Shown: piece by piece, positions 6,276 through 7,406 of the stretch | How positions within the stretch are numbered: the first letter of the stretch is position 1 | How the letters are laid out: every line of letters starts with the position of its first letter | Origin: Gammaproteobacteria bacterium | Lineage (GTDB): Bacteria > Pseudomonadota > Gammaproteobacteria > GCA-001735895 | Reading direction: 5' to 3' | NCBI GenBank assembly: GCA_029882955.1 | Contig: JAOUJX010000203.1 | Span: forward strand, 1 to 7,406 | Length of the DNA stretch: 7,406 nucleotides | The notes under the pieces: generated by a model | What the model was told of the DNA's origin: nothing | The model's input: only the letters and a program-made list of their open reading frames with translations | Databases searched by the model: none | Made by a program: the position numbers and the translations under genes

Positions 6276-7406
6276 CAGGAACGCAGGATTTTCATGGGAG
6301 ATATATTATAAACCTTTCGACTCACCAGAATACCAGCGATGGTTAATACTACCGTTGCCGAAACCAGGCTGGTCAACCAGATCGTCAAAGAAAAGTGATA
6401 CTCGATATCAAAAAACCTGGCGCTCACAATCCAGCCCGCCAGATTGGCGAATAATGCGGCAAAAAAACCGACTAGCAACCCCATCAGCGTAAACTCGAAC
6501 ACATGTACCCGGTATAACTGACTGCTATGCGCGGACAGGGCGCGTAATAAAGAGGACTCCATCTGTCGCTCCGGCTTTCCTGTCTGAATTGCTGCGAGCA
6601 ATACAATAAATGCCGACAGGAGTGCGAATAGAAAGAAAAACTCGAGCGCGATGGTAGCGCGATCGACAATACCCTGTACTCGTGCCATCAATACACTGAT
6701 ATCGAGCGGAGTGATAGCAGGAAAACGGTCGAAAAGCTGCTTTAAAACAGGTTTGCTGGAGTCTTCAATGGTGGCACTTAGTAACCAGGTCTGTGGTTTA
6801 TGCTCGACTAACCGCGGATTTGCGATGAGGTAGAAGTTGGGTTTGAAGTTCTCCCATACTACCGAACGAATACTGCTTACCGGCGCCTCGATGGTATCAC
6901 CGGCGACGCTAAACGAGAGAATATCTCCGAGTTTCAATCCGAGTCTTTCCGCCATGCCCTGTTCGACCGAGAACTGGTCGCGTGCCTGACTGCTCGATAT
7001 CCACTCGCCTTCGACAATAGCGTTGTCATCGGGAAGTCGATCGGTATAACTAACATTAAAGGTATGATTCACAAAATGCTCGGCTCGCGGGTCGGTAAAT
7101 TCAATCGACTTAACGGGTCTATGATTAATTTCAGTCAAGCGAGTACGAATCAACGGGTAGGGATTCGAGTAGTGAATTTGATTATTCGACAGGTATTCTT
7201 CGATCAGGGGAACATCCTGTTTAGCCAGGTTGATCAGAAAATAATTTGGTGTATCTCCCGGTAATTGTGTGTGCCATGCGGTCAGCAATTCCTCTTTCAC
7301 TACAGCGATAATCAGGATCGCCAGCAGCGCCAGGCTGAAGCCTGACATAATCAGGATGGCGCCACGCGAAGACGAGCGCAATCGACTCAATAAATATCGC
7401 TTTAAC
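6275..7406 (-). CDS. ybbP: YbbP-like ABC transporter permease (FtsX domain), 5' truncated by window edge
   Basis: C-terminal half of a large inner-membrane permease. The frame is open to the right edge and begins ...LKRYLLSRLRSSSRG, so the TTG at 7390 is an internal leucine codon, not a start. Numbering from that codon, a membrane segment lies at 11-31, followed by a large periplasmic domain (about 32-245) opening with TQLPGDTPNYFLINL, a sequence typical of YbbP. Three more membrane segments (about 246-269, 299-323, 335-356) form the terminal FtsX domain, with the cytoplasmic loop ERQMESSLLRALSAHSSQL between the first two and the end NISPMKILRS. Full-length YbbP proteins have about 800 residues with two FtsX units and pair with a YbbA-type ATPase; E. 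coli ybbA-ybbP sits beside tesA. The missing half and any ATPase would lie beyond the right edge. Transport of lipid or other hydrophobic compounds is proposed for the family but not firmly settled. The stop overlaps the relA start by one base, so the two are likely co-expressed. Confidence 0.85.
   Translation of the reverse strand, partial: LKRYLLSRLRSSSRGAILIMSGFSLALLAILIIAVVKEELLTAWHTQLPGDTPNYFLINLAKQDVPLIEEYLSNNQIHYSNPYPLIRTRLTEINHRPVKSIEFTDPRAEHFVNHTFNVSYTDRLPDDNAIVEGEWISSSQARDQFSVEQGMAERLGLKLGDILSFSVAGDTIEAPVSSIRSVVWENFKPNFYLIANPRLVEHKPQTWLLSATIEDSSKPVLKQLFDRFPAITPLDISVLMARVQGIVDRATIALEFFFLFALLSAFIVLLAAIQTGKPERQMESSLLRALSAHSSQLYRVHVFEFTLMGLLVGFFAALFANLAGWIVSARFFDIEYHFSLTIWLTSLVSATVVLTIAGILVSRKVYNISPMKILRS

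Noticed and set aside
6275..7390. A complete 371-residue permease starting at 7390
   Set aside because: The codon at 7390 is TTG and the frame continues upstream to the window edge with family-like sequence, so it is an internal leucine of a larger protein.
1..7406. tRNA, rRNA, CRISPR repeats, insertion sequences, attachment sites or a riboswitch
   Set aside because: Reading both strands showed no cloverleaf gene, regular direct repeats, transposase or integrase frames or terminal inverted repeats, and no leader long enough for a known riboswitch. Coding is nearly continuous.

Overview
This looks like a piece of core chromosome from a free-living gammaproteobacterium of moderate GC content. 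The reasons are a surE-pcm-yqaA run of the kind that usually precedes nlpD-rpoS, a RelA with the EFDD synthetase signature, a DusA, a YbbP-like permease, and protein sequences closest in my memory to Pseudomonas- or Xanthomonas-like relatives. No mobile element, tRNA, rRNA, CRISPR array or phage gene is visible. Genus and species cannot be read from the window.

Layout, from left to right. Positions 1-1671 hold a minus-strand cluster transcribed towards position 1: surE (nucleotidase), pcm (protein-isoaspartate repair) and the start of a yqaA-like membrane protein gene that runs off the left edge. A 148-bp divergent spacer (1672-1819) separates this cluster from one plus-strand gene, a stand-alone Smr-domain protein (1820-2329). 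That gene converges, with a 13-bp gap, on a second minus-strand cluster that fills the rest of the window. In transcription order the second cluster is the C-terminal half of a YbbP-like ABC permease (entering from the right edge), relA, dusA and a small membrane-anchored metzincin-like protease that I do not recognise as a named gene. Junctions in both minus-strand clusters are overlaps or gaps of a few bases, which suggests co-transcription and translational coupling.

Almost every recognisable gene deals with stress, starvation or quality control. RelA makes (p)ppGpp on stalled ribosomes. Smr proteins include an mRNA nuclease that acts on collided ribosomes. SurE and Pcm are classic stationary-phase survival proteins, and DusA modifies tRNA. 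The two clusters may simply be neighbours.

The least explained item is the protease at about 2343-3122, which has an HExxHxxGxxD zinc site and a plausible Met-turn and is the last gene of the relA cluster. Several starts are non-ATG (TTG, GTG) or ambiguous, and these are noted entry by entry. Most of the window is ordinary core genome. I found no clear sign of a wholly new multi-gene system.
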